NCBI RefSeq assembly: GCF_900114285.1
Contig: NZ_FOSN01000011.1
Location: 87,191 to 151,190, forward strand
DNA length: 64,000 nt
Direction of reading: 5' to 3'
From: Methylocapsa palsarum
GTDB lineage: Bacteria > Pseudomonadota > Alphaproteobacteria > Rhizobiales > Beijerinckiaceae
Each line of letters begins with the position of its first letter. Position 1 is the first letter of the stretch. Positions 52,887 to 62,512 of the stretch are shown here, one piece after another. The position numbers and the translations under genes are program-made. The notes beneath the pieces were generated by a model that saw nothing but the letters and a program-made list of their open reading frames with translations, made no database searches and was not told the DNA's origin.

Positions 52887-53180
52887 GGCAAAAACCAAGA
52901 AACAGGTCGCCGATCGCTTTGCGCATGCGCAGCGTGAGCCAGCGTCTCCGGCGGTGTTCGGGGCGATCATGGATCAAGTGGCAGCGCTGACAAAGCGCCT
53001 TCAAATTTCGTGGCCGGTTGTTGGTGGGATCATGGTCAAGGTGCGGTCGCCGGCACCACTTTTGTCCTGCGAATCAGGACGTCGTCGATAGCCTGAACAA
53101 CGTGGGGCCTTCCGCGTCCATTACGCCAAATCTGTGCTTCCTCGTCCCACCATCGCCCGTCGCCCAAATGACTGATTTCG
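52887..53180 (-). pseudogene. Decayed HNH endonuclease, second copy
   Basis: The stretch matches 55159-55460 at about 80-85% by eye over ~290 bp in the same orientation (for example AAGAAACAGGTCGCCGATCG against AAGAAACAGGTCGTCGATCG). It would encode the C-terminal two-thirds of the HNH protein, but several indels break the frame. The 5' part is missing. Confidence 0.75.
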
Positions 53181-53394
53181 CGGCGCGTCAGTTGTCCCTG
53201 AAGGTACGCAGGCGATCGCCTTCACGCTCGGTGGCCGCGCGGTCCGCGGCTGACCATCCGGCTGCCATCAAAACAGCTTGAGCTCCGATTCGATTCGTCT
53301 CGCTTTCCACATAGAAAGATCGGCGACACGACTTATCGGAACGCCAAGCAATTCGGCTTTGATTCGATCGATGTCCGCGAAAATCTGCGGCGTC

Positions 53395-53598
53395 TTCGTA
53401 CCCCGTCCACTTTATCGACGCCTTTGTCGATGGGCGCGATTTGAAGGCCGCTGGTTTCCAGCCGTTCGAGCCCAACGCGACAGGCCGTCCGGGCTTCGCG
53501 CCGGCCGATCTACTCAAGCTCTACATATATGGCTATCTCAACCGGGTGCGGTCCAACCGCCGTCTCAAGGCCGAGTGTCATCGCAACATCGAGTGATG
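53395..53598 (+). pseudogene. IS1182-type transposase fragment
   Basis: FIDAFVDGRDLKAAGFQPFE and FAPADLLKLYIYGYLNRVRS match the N-terminal region of IS1182-like transposases, ending RRLKAECHRNIE at a stop. About 65 codons remain. It abuts the 5'-truncated desaturase gene. Confidence 0.7.
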
Positions 53599-53611
53599 AC
53601 CTTTTTCTTGC

Positions 53612-54415
53612 TTGGTCCTATCAAAGGCCGATCGCAATGAAACGTTTGTAGACGCCGTCTCTTTTGGCCTGCAAGTGCTCGGTCGTCCGGTCGTTTTTAC
53701 GGCGATCTTCGGCCCCGGCTTCTCGATCACGCCGGATTATCAGAACACGTTCAAGGATTGGCCTTGGTATGCGTTGCTGTCGATTTTTCTCGTCGACGAA
53801 GATATGCTTCATTATTGGTGGCATCGGCTTGGGCACACAAATTATACGTGGGTTTGGCATCGCGCTCACCATTCGGCGCCGTACATGGGCGTTCGGATTT
53901 CTTTCCGGAACGGGTTTCTCTATTCATTCTTCATGCCGAATATCTGGACAGGCGCCGTCTTTGTTTTTCCGGGCGCTGGCGGATTCGCCGTCTTATATGG
54001 CCTTGTAAAGGCAACGGTGATTTTTGGCGCCCACAGCGAACTGCTGTGGGATCAATATCTCTATCGGTCAAAATGGCTCTCGCCCCTTGCATGGATTTTG
54101 GAAAGGACGATTTGGACGCCGGCGACGCATTTCTCCCATCACGCGGCAAGCGAGGACTATGGCGTCGGCCACTACAGCGGCAACTTCGGCATCCTTCTGT
54201 TCCTCTGGGACGTCCTTTTTGGCGCCTCTCTGATCATCCGCAAATATCCGCCGGCTTTCGGGTTAGACAGCGACCGGGTTTTCGGCCCAGAGCGCTGGTT
54301 CGTTCAATTATTCTTCCCGCTTTTCAGATCGAAGCGCGAAAACTCCGATTTCAACTACCCAATCCTTGGCTTTCGCGGTTCATTGACGGAAACGCCGAGC
54401 ACTCCGGTCAGGTAG
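53612..54415 (+). CDS. Sterol desaturase/fatty acid hydroxylase superfamily protein, 5'-truncated
   Basis: This membrane di-iron enzyme has the three His clusters: HYWWHRLGH (~70), HRAHHSA (~85) and HFSHHAASEDYG (~175). It has hydrophobic segments before and between them. It would hydroxylate or desaturate a lipid. There is no ATG upstream of the conserved part; the frame opens at a TTG (53612) directly behind an IS1182 scrap, so the original N-terminus (one or two membrane helices) was probably lost. Activity is doubtful. The C-terminus to 54415 looks complete. Confidence 0.8.
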   Translation: MVLSKADRNETFVDAVSFGLQVLGRPVVFTAIFGPGFSITPDYQNTFKDWPWYALLSIFLVDEDMLHYWWHRLGHTNYTWVWHRAHHSAPYMGVRISFRNGFLYSFFMPNIWTGAVFVFPGAGGFAVLYGLVKATVIFGAHSELLWDQYLYRSKWLSPLAWILERTIWTPATHFSHHAASEDYGVGHYSGNFGILLFLWDVLFGASLIIRKYPPAFGLDSDRVFGPERWFVQLFFPLFRSKRENSDFNYPILGFRGSLTETPSTPVR

Positions 54416-54591
54416 ATCGGCGCCGTTAACGCAACGACATGGCTTCGCAGCCCCCTCGCTCGGTCAATAATGTGCGGCGGCGGTTCCGGCTTTTGGCCCC
54501 CGAAAATAGATCGAGGTCGATGCGCGAAGTCCTAGGGAATCCGTGGGCCAACTGCTTACCCTCGGCCCGCTTTTCTGCTAAATTGCCATGC

Positions 54592-55051
54592 ATGAGCGCA
54601 TTGCCTAAGATCCCGGTCCGGATGACCGCTGCGGAGTTCTTCGCCTGGAACCCGCCCTCGCCACAGCTTTGGCAGCTAGTCGACGGCGAGCCGCAAGCAA
54701 TGGCTCCAGCCAATCGCACCCATGGCGCAATACGAGCCGAACTCGGTCGGCTCATTGCTAACTATCTTGCTGATCGCTCCAGCCCATGCAGCGTCATAAC
54801 CACGCCCGGCGTGATCCCTCGCGTTCAGTCGGACACGAACGCCGCATCCCCGACCTTGCCGTCACTTGCTCGGGCTATGACGCCGAGGAAAGCGCGCTCG
54901 CGAATCCCGTTCTATTGATCGAAATTCTCTCGCCGAGCAATCAGGCGGAAACCTGGGCCATCGAAGCCGGCGAGCTTACGCTCGAAAGTATTGGCTTCAG
55001 TATTCCTCTCGCCGCCGCTTATCGGACGACGCGGCTGTCGGCGAACAAATA
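54592..55051 (+). pseudogene. Uma2-family (DUF820) endonuclease-like gene, frameshifted and deleted
   Basis: MSALPKIPVRMTAAEFFAWN and WQLVDGEPQAMAPANRTHGA give a standard Uma2 opening. At ~54838 the frame shifts and RIPDLAVTCSGYDAEESALA, NPVLLIEILSPSNQAETW (catalytic acidic region) follow. The expected ~40 residues after SPSNQAETW are absent; AIEAGELTLESIGFSIPL ends the gene. The Uma2 fold is a PD-(D/E)XK type. The gene is dead. Confidence 0.85.
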
Positions 55052-55152
55052 GCGCGGAAGCGGCGAAACGTCTCGGTTAACGGGAAATATGAACCGTTTC
55101 GTTCGACCCGAAGATGCGCTTCTCATGATGCGCCAGATACGACGCACGAATA

Positions 55153-55581
55153 TCATCCGTGGTAAAGGCCAAGAAACAGGTCGTCGATCGCTTTGCGCAT
55201 GCGCAGTGTGAGCCAGCGCCGCCGGCGGTGCCCCGGGCGATCATAGATCATGTGGCAGCGCTGACAAAGTGCTTTGAGGTTTCGCGGCCGGTTGTTGGTG
55301 GGATCATGATCAAGGTGCGCCGTCGCCAGCACCACTTTTGTCCTGAGAACGGGGACGGCGTCGACAGCCAGCGCAAGGCGAGGCAAGCCGCGTCCCCGTC
55401 CATCGCGCCAGGTTAGAGCGTCTTCGTCCCACCATCGCCCGTCGCCTAAATGCCGGATTTCGCGGCCATGCGGCCCGCCGCATGTTTCGCAACGCCCCTT
55501 CGCCCGCTCAAACCGGATCATCGCCGACAGCTGCGGCCAATCGACAGGATAATACCATTTGTATTCCGGCCGGATCGGCAT
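55153..55581 (-). CDS. HNH endonuclease
   Basis: This ~142-residue protein starts at ATG 55581 (MPIRPEYKWYYPVDWPQLSA). CETCGG and CQRCHMIYDRPG are zinc-binding Cys pairs, and AHLDHDPTNNRPRNLKALCQ is the HNH motif. It would nick or cut DNA. An IS3 element lies just upstream and may supply or remove its promoter. A decayed copy lies at 52887-53180. Confidence 0.88.
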   Translation of the reverse strand: MPIRPEYKWYYPVDWPQLSAMIRFERAKGRCETCGGPHGREIRHLGDGRWWDEDALTWRDGRGRGLPRLALAVDAVPVLRTKVVLATAHLDHDPTNNRPRNLKALCQRCHMIYDRPGHRRRRWLTLRMRKAIDDLFLGLYHG

Positions 55582-55656
55582 CAGGCGACGTTCTCCGGCC
55601 AGAAGCACTCGAACCGGAAACAGGAGGACCATGCCGTCCGTGCAGTGCCCCGCGTT

Positions 55657-56499
55657 TCACCCGACACGCTGGCTACTGGGCCTGAGCTCGGATAAACTCC
55701 GTGGGGAGCGCATCCTGAGCGCTGAATGAGGATGGATTTCGTTGTAATCGTCGATCCATCCGGCGATCTGCCGGAGCGCTGTTTGGGCGTCCGGCAAGGT
55801 GTTGATGCGAACATAATCGCGCTTGAAGGTTTTGACGAACGCTTCCGACATCCCGTTCGATTCCGGACTGCGCACAGGCGTAAAACACGGGATGAGGTTC
55901 AAGGCCGCCGCGAAGTCTCTGGTCTCCTTGGCCGTGTAAGGGCTGCCGTTGTCGGAAAGATGCTCGATCGGGGTTGGCGCTCTCACTGTCCCGAAACGCT
56001 TTTCGACGGCGTCCAGCATCATGTCGCGAACGTCCGAGCCGCTGATCCCGGCGCCGCAGACGGCGGTCCAGGCGATAATCTCACGGTCGAAAGCGTCGAT
56101 GATGAACGCCATCCGGACGACATCGCCGTTCCAGCAGGAAAACTCCAGGCCGTCGGAACACCAGCGCAAATTCGAGCGCATGACCATGATCTTGCCGTCG
56201 TGGGCGCGACCTTGCCGGCGCGCCGTGTGGCGCTCCAGAAGCAACCCTTGACGCTGCATGATCCTATGGACCCGCTTCCTGTTGGCCGGCGGCAGACCTT
56301 GCTGCGCCCGTTTCCGGTTCACCAGCGCGGCGATGCGGCGATAGCCATAGGTCGGCCGCTCATCGACGAAGCCGCGGATGAGCGGCAGCAAGGCGTCGTC
56401 CTCAGCCTTCATATAGGGACCGCGCGACGGCGTCTTGCCGCGCGCTTTCTCGACCAGGTTGGAGCGCGAAACGCCGAGCGCTTCGGCGACGCGCTTCAT
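55657..56499 (-). CDS. IS3-family transposase OrfB
   Basis: This 280-residue integrase-core protein has VMRSNLRWCSDGLEFSCWNG with WCSD first Asp, IEHLSDNGSPYTAKETRDFA with second Asp, and SNGMSEAFVKTFKRDYVRIN with Glu. HTH_21-type segments (RPTYGYRRIAALVNRKRAQQ) precede. Its ATG (56499) overlaps the orfA stop, permitting coupling or a frameshifted fusion. Confidence 0.92.
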   Translation of the reverse strand: MKRVAEALGVSRSNLVEKARGKTPSRGPYMKAEDDALLPLIRGFVDERPTYGYRRIAALVNRKRAQQGLPPANRKRVHRIMQRQGLLLERHTARRQGRAHDGKIMVMRSNLRWCSDGLEFSCWNGDVVRMAFIIDAFDREIIAWTAVCGAGISGSDVRDMMLDAVEKRFGTVRAPTPIEHLSDNGSPYTAKETRDFAAALNLIPCFTPVRSPESNGMSEAFVKTFKRDYVRINTLPDAQTALRQIAGWIDDYNEIHPHSALRMRSPRSLSELRPSSQRVG

Positions 56500-56885
56500 C
56501 GGGAACCACCTTTGGGCGACGACAGCAGCCGCAAGGTCGGTTTTTTTGCGTGCGCCTTGGCCAGCGCCTCGCGGAGGATCTCATTCTCCATGGTCTTGCG
56601 GCCGAGCAAGCGCTCCAGCTCGCGCACCCGCTCCTCGAGCTTGCGGACCTCCGAATTGCCGACGACGGACTCGTCCGATCCCACGGCGGTCGCGCCTCCC
56701 TCGCTCATCAGGCGCCTCCAGCGATAGAGAAGATTCGCCGCGACGCCATGACGTCGGGCGATCGATGAGACCGTCTCGCCCGGCTCAAAACTCTGCTCGA
56801 TGATCCGCAGCTTTTGCTCCGTCGACCAATACCGCCGACGCGCCGTCCCCGTGATCAGTTCAATGCGCTGATAATCATCCGACAT
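56496..56885 (-). CDS. IS3-family transposase OrfA
   Basis: 129 residues with helix-turn-helix RWSTEQKLRIIEQSF-like region (here YWSTEQKLRIIEQSFEPGET and ARRHGVAANLLYRWRRLM) and a leucine-zipper-like tail (VRKLEERVRELERLLGRKTM). It is the DNA-binding partner of OrfB. Confidence 0.92.
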   Translation of the reverse strand: MSDDYQRIELITGTARRRYWSTEQKLRIIEQSFEPGETVSSIARRHGVAANLLYRWRRLMSEGGATAVGSDESVVGNSEVRKLEERVRELERLLGRKTMENEILREALAKAHAKKPTLRLLSSPKGGSR

Positions 56886-57059
56886 AAGCCTATCATCAAG
56901 GATATCCTTGAGCCTTCCTGCTTACGCCAGTTGTCCGGTCGAAAAGGGGGGCGGTTCAGTCCGGCATTTGCGGGTTTGTCTGCCAATCTTGACCATGGAT
57001 AAGAAATCCTGGTCAGCATGGCGCGGACGCCGCCGCCTATCGTACAGGATTTCATCGAT

Positions 57060-57237
57060 CGCTCACCCCCGGAAAAGAGCGAAATAAACCACATAGAGCC
57101 AGCTCAAAATTCCATCGATGATCGCCCACAAGATCGAATGGTTCTCCGAATAAGAAATGGTGATGGCCAGCGCCGAGCCAAAGCCAACTCCATATTTGCC
57201 CCTTCGACGCGAACCCCATAATACCGGCTTTCATTCA
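57060..57237 (-). pseudogene. Small membrane protein, frameshifted
   Basis: Two frames together read MNESRYYGVRVEG and KYGVGFGSALAITISYSENH, SILWAIIDGILSWLYVVYFA. The second is a natural-looking ~45-residue hydrophobic segment preceded by a start only in the other frame. One base too many or too few at GAAGGGGCAAAT separates them. Small proteins with a similar ILWAIIxGxLSWxYVxYFA pattern are familiar to me from other bacteria, without a function. Confidence 0.45.
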
Positions 57238-57435
57238 TCTCGTTCTCCTTGCGCCATGATGATTGAGGAACTGATGCTCGAGCTCGTCGACGGCCGCGGC
57301 GTCGCCATGAAACTGCGTTCCTATGAACACAGCGGCGACAAAGATTATTCGATCGCCGCGCAATAGCGGGTGGGCCGCAGGCGCCATTCCTTACAAGCGC
57401 TGCGTTGAATGTCAGTCGACTACACTTCGCCTAAG

Positions 57436-58494
57436 CTAACGTTCAAAGGCGAAAACTTTTCGCCAGTCGTTCCTCATGCTGACGATATGCCAGCCGTTCT
57501 TTGTCGCTTCGTCGTAGAGGGCTTGGGTGAACGTTCCGACCTTCGTGTCGGGCAGCCCTTGGGCCGGGCCATAGGCGTACTCGCGCGCGGCGTCGTCATG
57601 GAGCACAAGCAGCGCCGCGCGCGCGCCGTCGCCCCCCTTGGTATATTCCAGCATTTCGCGGTCGCCGGTCGAGTTGCCGAAGGCGATCACGGGACGCGCG
57701 CCGATCTCCAGATGGATGCCTTCCGGCTTGCCCGCGAAATTGTCGTTGAGCAGCAGCCGCGGCTCCTTGGTAAGGATCGGCTTGCCGCTTTTGTCGTAGC
57801 CGTATTTCACGCCGCCCGCCGTGCCGACGACCTGATCGGGCGGAATGCCATAGACTCGATACGAATACGTCCGCACGAAATCCTGGCCGCCGCCGGTGAC
57901 GATGTAGGTTTTGAAATCCTTGGCCCGCAGATAGCGCATGAGCTCGAGCATCGGCTGATAGGTGAGCTCGGTGTAGAGACGGTCCCAGCGCGGATGTTTC
58001 GCAACCGCAATCCATTTCTCGACATCCGCCCTGAATTGGTCCACAGTCATGCCAAACAGCGTCACGGTGGCGATCTTTTCGAGGTCTTTCAGCGATAACT
58101 TCGCGATCGCCTCGCGATCGCCCGAGAGCACCGTCCTGAACGGCTCGACGTTCTTGAGTTCCGGCCGCGCCTTCACAACTATAGGCACCCGTTCCAGACA
58201 ATAGACGACCTGGGTGTAGATCGGATGCTCGACCCAGGTCGTGCCGTCCTGATCGAAGGTTGCGATGCGCGCTTCTGGAGTGACGAAGTTGGGGCTCGCC
58301 TGATCGGTGGTCGCCTTGACGAGATCGAGGATTACGTTTTTGGATGGCCCATCGACCCATGACGGCAGCGGATCGTCCGGCGCAGCGGCTATAGCCTGCG
58401 TCGAAAGAGACAGTTTTGACAAAGCGGGCGCGCCGGCCAATCCCGCGAGAAGCGCGCGGCGGCTTATTCGAGAGAACGCTTTCTTGATAGCCAT
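57436..58494 (-). CDS. Exported HAD-superfamily phosphatase-like protein
   Basis: This 352-residue protein has a twin-arginine-type signal (SRISRRALLAGLAGAPALSK, cut near QAIAAA). The HAD motif I is present as ATFDQDGTTW (~78-87, D-x-D), motif II as IVTGGGQDF (~195), and the acidic motif IV near FGNSTGDREMLEY (~265). It is like phosphoserine-phosphatase-type HADs exported to the periplasm. Lying next to an arylsulfatase gene in the same direction (135 bp gap), both could release anions from organic esters. Confidence 0.88.
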   Translation of the reverse strand: MAIKKAFSRISRRALLAGLAGAPALSKLSLSTQAIAAAPDDPLPSWVDGPSKNVILDLVKATTDQASPNFVTPEARIATFDQDGTTWVEHPIYTQVVYCLERVPIVVKARPELKNVEPFRTVLSGDREAIAKLSLKDLEKIATVTLFGMTVDQFRADVEKWIAVAKHPRWDRLYTELTYQPMLELMRYLRAKDFKTYIVTGGGQDFVRTYSYRVYGIPPDQVVGTAGGVKYGYDKSGKPILTKEPRLLLNDNFAGKPEGIHLEIGARPVIAFGNSTGDREMLEYTKGGDGARAALLVLHDDAAREYAYGPAQGLPDTKVGTFTQALYDEATKNGWHIVSMRNDWRKVFAFER

Positions 58495-58629
58495 ATCAGG
58501 CTCCTATTGGATACGGACCAGCGGCGTCCGCAACCGACTCCATGTGTCTTTAAAATCGCGAGATTGAAAGACGCGGAAGGCGAGCGGACGCGATCGGGCC
58601 CCGCAACAAGCGATTGAGCGCTCGAAAGC

Positions 58630-60405
58630 TCAGTCGCTCGGATGCCCGGCTTTCTTCATCGCGTCCAAGATCCCGGTCAGATTGTAGGTCTCAGGCGCCT
58701 GCAGCGGCGGGAAATCTTTGTAAGATTCGAGTTCTTTCTGCCAGAGCAATTGGCCAATGGGCAGCATGTTCCAGTCATAAATAAACGCGGTCATCGGGGC
58801 TGCGAGCGCGCCGCTCAACCCGGCGACCGTCTTCTGGCTTTCACCGACAGCCTGCTCAAACGGATCGCGCTTGATGTTCTGGACCAAGGTGAAGTGGAAC
58901 GGGGTGAGGGGCAGAATCCAACCCGTCGCTCCCGGTTGAGACATCGTGTAATACATCTTCCAATTCTTGTAGCGCACCGCGGAAGGCGTGGCGCCGGAGA
59001 AATAGAAGAAGACGTCACGCGCCGATTTTGCTGACTTGCCTTCGAGATAGTCGCGCTGGTCAAAGCCGTCGAGAGTCGTCTTGACGATGCCAGGGTACTT
59101 GCCGGCCTCGATCTCTTTCTTTAAGTCGTCGCCCTTCGGGCCTCCCGCTATGTCGACAAGCGTCGGCAGCCAGTCCAGCGCCGCGAAGAGCTGGTTATGA
59201 ATCGTTCCGGGCTTGATGTGTCCCGGCCAGCGGACAACCTGCGGCGCCCGGTAGCCGCCTTCCCAGGCCTCGCCTTTCTGGCCCTTGAACGGCGTAACGC
59301 CTCCATCCGGGAAGGTGATCGCCTCCGCGCCATTGTCGGTGGTGAAGACGACAATCGTATTGTCGAGTTCGCCCATGTCCTCCAGTTTCTTCAGCACATA
59401 TCCGATGTTGTCGTCCATCTGCTTCATGCCGGCTTCATTAACGCCCCAATCCTTGCCGCCTTTTTCGCCCAGCATGGCCTCATACTTCGGCGGCAACACG
59501 GTCGTGACATGCATGCGCGCCGGATTGTACCAAACGAAGAAGGGCTTGTTTGTTTTCTTCGGATCGTTGCGGTCGAGGAAGTCGACGACCTTCGCCGAGA
59601 TTTCCTCATCGACCGTTCGCGAACGATCCAGCGTCAGCGGGCCTTCGTCCTTGCAGGACTGGTTTTTCTCCGTGCCGTCGGAAGAATGGCACCACAGAAC
59701 GTTGCGCGGCGGCGTCAGACAGGTCGTCGTCATCGGGTCGACTGCGCCCGGAACCTCCGGGACGCCGGGAATCGGCGTGTTCTTGCACGGCGGGGCGACG
59801 GTCTGCTCGGTCGGCGATTTATTGATGTCGGGGAAGCTTACCTGCTGCATCGCGTCGAGATGGTAGAGGTAGCCCCAATATTCCTCAAAGCCATGCGCCG
59901 TCGGCAGGGCGGCGGTGTGGTCGCCGAGGTGGTTCTTGCCGAACTCCCCGGTCGTATAGCCAAGGTCATGCAGGAACTTCGCGAGCGCCGGGGTGCCGGG
60001 GCGCAGATAGGACGGACTGCCCGGCAGTTGCGGCGGGATCATCCCCGTGCGCAAAGGATACATTCCGGTGAAAAAAGCGTTGCGGCCGGAGGTGCAACTC
60101 TGCATGGCCACATAATCCATGAAGATCGAGCCTTCCTGGCCGATCCGGTCGATGTTGGGCGTCTCGCCGACCATCAGGCCGCGATGATAGATGCTCGGCT
60201 GCATCCAGCCGATATCGTCGCCCATGATGAAGAGAATATTGGGCTTCTTCTCGCCGGAATCCTGCGGCTGAGCTTGCGCCGCTGGTTGCGCCCGCGCGGG
60301 GGTCTGCTTTTTCGTCTGCGCCTGCGCCCCACCGTCTAAGAAAAAGGTGGTCAATATAACTGCGACGGCGAATCGGCCAAGAGTTCGTCTTGATTCCGTG
60401 GGCAT
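58630..60405 (-). CDS. Arylsulfatase-type sulfatase
   Basis: This 591-residue periplasmic enzyme starts at ATG 60405 (AGGAGGGA upstream) with a signal peptide (to ~AQAQ, residue 29). Sulfatase features: ILFIMGDDIGW metal site (~56), YVAMQSCTSGRNAFFTGMYP with the Cys (~105) that would be turned into formylglycine (CxSxR form of the CxPxR motif), GEFGKNHLGDH (~158), and VVFTTDNGAE (~355). It cleaves sulfate esters, presumably freeing sulfate for growth. An activating enzyme (FGE) is needed but not encoded in this window. Confidence 0.93.
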   Translation of the reverse strand: MPTESRRTLGRFAVAVILTTFFLDGGAQAQTKKQTPARAQPAAQAQPQDSGEKKPNILFIMGDDIGWMQPSIYHRGLMVGETPNIDRIGQEGSIFMDYVAMQSCTSGRNAFFTGMYPLRTGMIPPQLPGSPSYLRPGTPALAKFLHDLGYTTGEFGKNHLGDHTAALPTAHGFEEYWGYLYHLDAMQQVSFPDINKSPTEQTVAPPCKNTPIPGVPEVPGAVDPMTTTCLTPPRNVLWCHSSDGTEKNQSCKDEGPLTLDRSRTVDEEISAKVVDFLDRNDPKKTNKPFFVWYNPARMHVTTVLPPKYEAMLGEKGGKDWGVNEAGMKQMDDNIGYVLKKLEDMGELDNTIVVFTTDNGAEAITFPDGGVTPFKGQKGEAWEGGYRAPQVVRWPGHIKPGTIHNQLFAALDWLPTLVDIAGGPKGDDLKKEIEAGKYPGIVKTTLDGFDQRDYLEGKSAKSARDVFFYFSGATPSAVRYKNWKMYYTMSQPGATGWILPLTPFHFTLVQNIKRDPFEQAVGESQKTVAGLSGALAAPMTAFIYDWNMLPIGQLLWQKELESYKDFPPLQAPETYNLTGILDAMKKAGHPSD

Positions 60406-60820
60406 CGCATTTCCCTCCTGATTTTGAGTTTCTTGATGTAAATTGAGACGTTTAGCCCACTTAATTCGGCTCGCTGTTACGCAAAAGCTATACAAAATCC
60501 GAAGGTCTTGCACATCGCAATTTCGTGAAAAAAAGGAGGACTCGAACGGACAGTAATTGCTAGTTTTGTTCAATCGTTCTGATTTGGGTCTAGGGTCAGG
60601 CAATCGATTCGATCGTCGTGTGGCGCTGACGCCACAGCCAAGCTTAAATCCAAAGTCTTGCTCTCTCCTCTCTGTCTTTGGGTTGACGGCTTGCGCCGAT
60701 AAAGTCACGACTCGAGATGAGGTTCGCCAAACAGTCGGCCACGGTCTCAATGACATGATTCATGCTCGCGACGAGATTTGGACGCTAAAAAGTAGGGCAC
60801 ATCTTCAGCGCTCGGCCGTC

Positions 60821-62068
60821 ATGGCGACAAAACATTTGCGGACATTAAGTCTTTTGATCGTCGCCGCCCTGGCGCTGGCGGGATGCTCGAGCGTGAAGGG
60901 ATTTCTTGTCCCCATACCCGCCGATTATGATGCGCCCGGAACATCGCACGTCGAGATGGTGGTGGCCACGACGCGTACGAAAGCCGCGTCGCCGGCCGTG
61001 ATGTTTTCAGGGGGGCGGGCTTCTGAGCCTTCCTTTGCGGACATGATCGTTTCGATTCCGCCGGACGCAAATCGCAAAATCGGTCAGGTGCAGTGGCCTC
61101 AGCACCTTCCCGGCAATCCGGCTGTCGATTTCGTGACCCTCAAGGCCGATATCGTCGATAAGAGTACGGCGATCGGCGCCTTTTCGCGGCTGCTGCGTCA
61201 AGCACGCAAAAAAGAGGCTCTGGTTTTCGTCCATGGCTTCAACCAGCGCTACGAAGACGCTGTCTATCGCTTCGCGCAAATTTTACACGATTCCGGAGCT
61301 GACGCGGACGTCGCGCCGGTCCTGTTCACCTGGCCTTCGAAAGGCAGTATTTCCTCCTATCTCTATGACAGAGATAGCAATAACTATTCTCGCGACGCAC
61401 TCGAATCGCTTTTGCGATCTTTGGCGAAAGATCCACAGGTCGAGAAGATTTCTATTCTGGCCCATTCGATGGGCAACTGGGTGACATTAGAAGCTTTACG
61501 GCAAATGGCTATCCGCGATGGGCGCGTCGCTGCAAAGATTAAATTGGTTCTCCTTGCAGACGCCGATGTCGATGTCGGGATTGCGTCTCAACAGATTGCC
61601 ACGCTTGGACCTAATCGACCCCATATCGTGCTCTTCGTATCCGAAGACGACCGCGCGCTCGCGGCGGCGAGAGATTTGTGGCAAGCGCCGCGGTTAGGCG
61701 CTATCGATCCCAATGTCGAGCCTTACAAAGGCAAGCTTGAACAGGAAAAACTTTCAGTCATCAACATGACCCACCTGCCTTCGCATGATGAATTCAACCA
61801 CGGCAAATTCGCTGAGGACCCACGGGTCGTCGAACTCATCGGGCGTAGTCTGGCCTCGGGGCAGACGCTCACCGATTCGCGCGTCAGCTTGGGCGAGACA
61901 ATCATGCGGACCACGGGGGGCGCCGCATCTTCCATTGGTCATGCCGCAGGTCTGGCAATTTCTGCGCCCATCGCGATTATCGATCCAGAAACGCGGGATC
62001 AATTCGGTGATCAGCTCGATGAGTTTGGTCGGTCGGTTGAACAGATCGGACCCGGATCGTTTCATTGA
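60821..62068 (+). CDS. Alpha/beta hydrolase lipoprotein (DUF900)
   Basis: This 415-residue protein has a lipoprotein signal (LLIVAALALAGCSS; lipobox Cys at ~22). DUF900-type hydrolase motifs follow: ALVFVHGFNQRYEDAVYRFA (~135), the nucleophile SILAHSMGNWVTLEAL (~220, G-x-S-x-G as AHSMG), and a catalytic Asp/His pair near VLFVSEDDRAL and HDEFNHGKF. Start ATG 60821 is preferred; the frame is open upstream to 60557 but those residues are not protein-like. It lies divergent from the sulfatase gene, sharing a 415-bp intergenic region. Substrate unknown. Confidence 0.9.
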   Translation: MATKHLRTLSLLIVAALALAGCSSVKGFLVPIPADYDAPGTSHVEMVVATTRTKAASPAVMFSGGRASEPSFADMIVSIPPDANRKIGQVQWPQHLPGNPAVDFVTLKADIVDKSTAIGAFSRLLRQARKKEALVFVHGFNQRYEDAVYRFAQILHDSGADADVAPVLFTWPSKGSISSYLYDRDSNNYSRDALESLLRSLAKDPQVEKISILAHSMGNWVTLEALRQMAIRDGRVAAKIKLVLLADADVDVGIASQQIATLGPNRPHIVLFVSEDDRALAAARDLWQAPRLGAIDPNVEPYKGKLEQEKLSVINMTHLPSHDEFNHGKFAEDPRVVELIGRSLASGQTLTDSRVSLGETIMRTTGGAASSIGHAAGLAISAPIAIIDPETRDQFGDQLDEFGRSVEQIGPGSFH

Positions 62069-62512
62069 CGCAGGCGTCGGGTCTGGCCTCTGTCGCGTCC
62101 CGAGATCGCGTTCGGCGTTGGACATCAGGTCGCGGGTGAAGGCTTTGATGTCGGCCGCGAATAGGGTCGGGAGACCGCGGCCGAGGCGTTGAGGCAGTTT
62201 CGGCTGCGAAGCCGAAGCTTGCTCGTCGCGGCCGAAATTGGTCGCGTGGAGCGCGTCCGGAGAGACTAGATTATTTGTGCTGCTGATGGCCGTTTTGGGT
62301 GGCCTTCCGCCAGTCCGCTTACGAGTCGCGATGAACCAGACATTCTGTTTCGGCCGGATGGCCGAATGCATAGGAAGGTCACATTTTTGCCGTTCGCTTC
62401 GTAAGCATCTTGTGCTTGCAAAAGAGCTGTGCGCGGAGCCGCAACCTTCACATTGGGACGTGCTCAGAAATGGCGGTATTCATTTAGGCTGATCCGAAGG
62501 TCAAGCCGCGGA
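62069..62512. other. Region of unclear content
   Basis: No gene is safely identified. A leftward frame (up to 62371) has a protein-like patch (LPQRLGRGLPTLFAADIKAF) but then runs antisense through the end of the hydrolase gene. Another leftward frame (62266-62451) is short. Both may be relics. Confidence 0.35.

Larger units (their letters stand above)
55649..56942 (-). mobile_element. IS3-family element (IS2-like), apparently intact
   Basis: A ~1.3-kb element with orfA and orfB overlapping by 4 bp. Candidate ends: TTTCACCCGACACGCTGGC near 55649 and, inward from the other side, TTTCGACCGGACAACTGGC near 56942, similar enough to be terminal inverted repeats. Exact duplications were not identified. 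Confidence 0.8.

Noticed and set aside
61754..62371. 205-codon leftward frame overlapping the hydrolase lipoprotein
   Set aside because: More than half is antisense to a well-supported gene; only the part beyond 62069 has any protein-like character.
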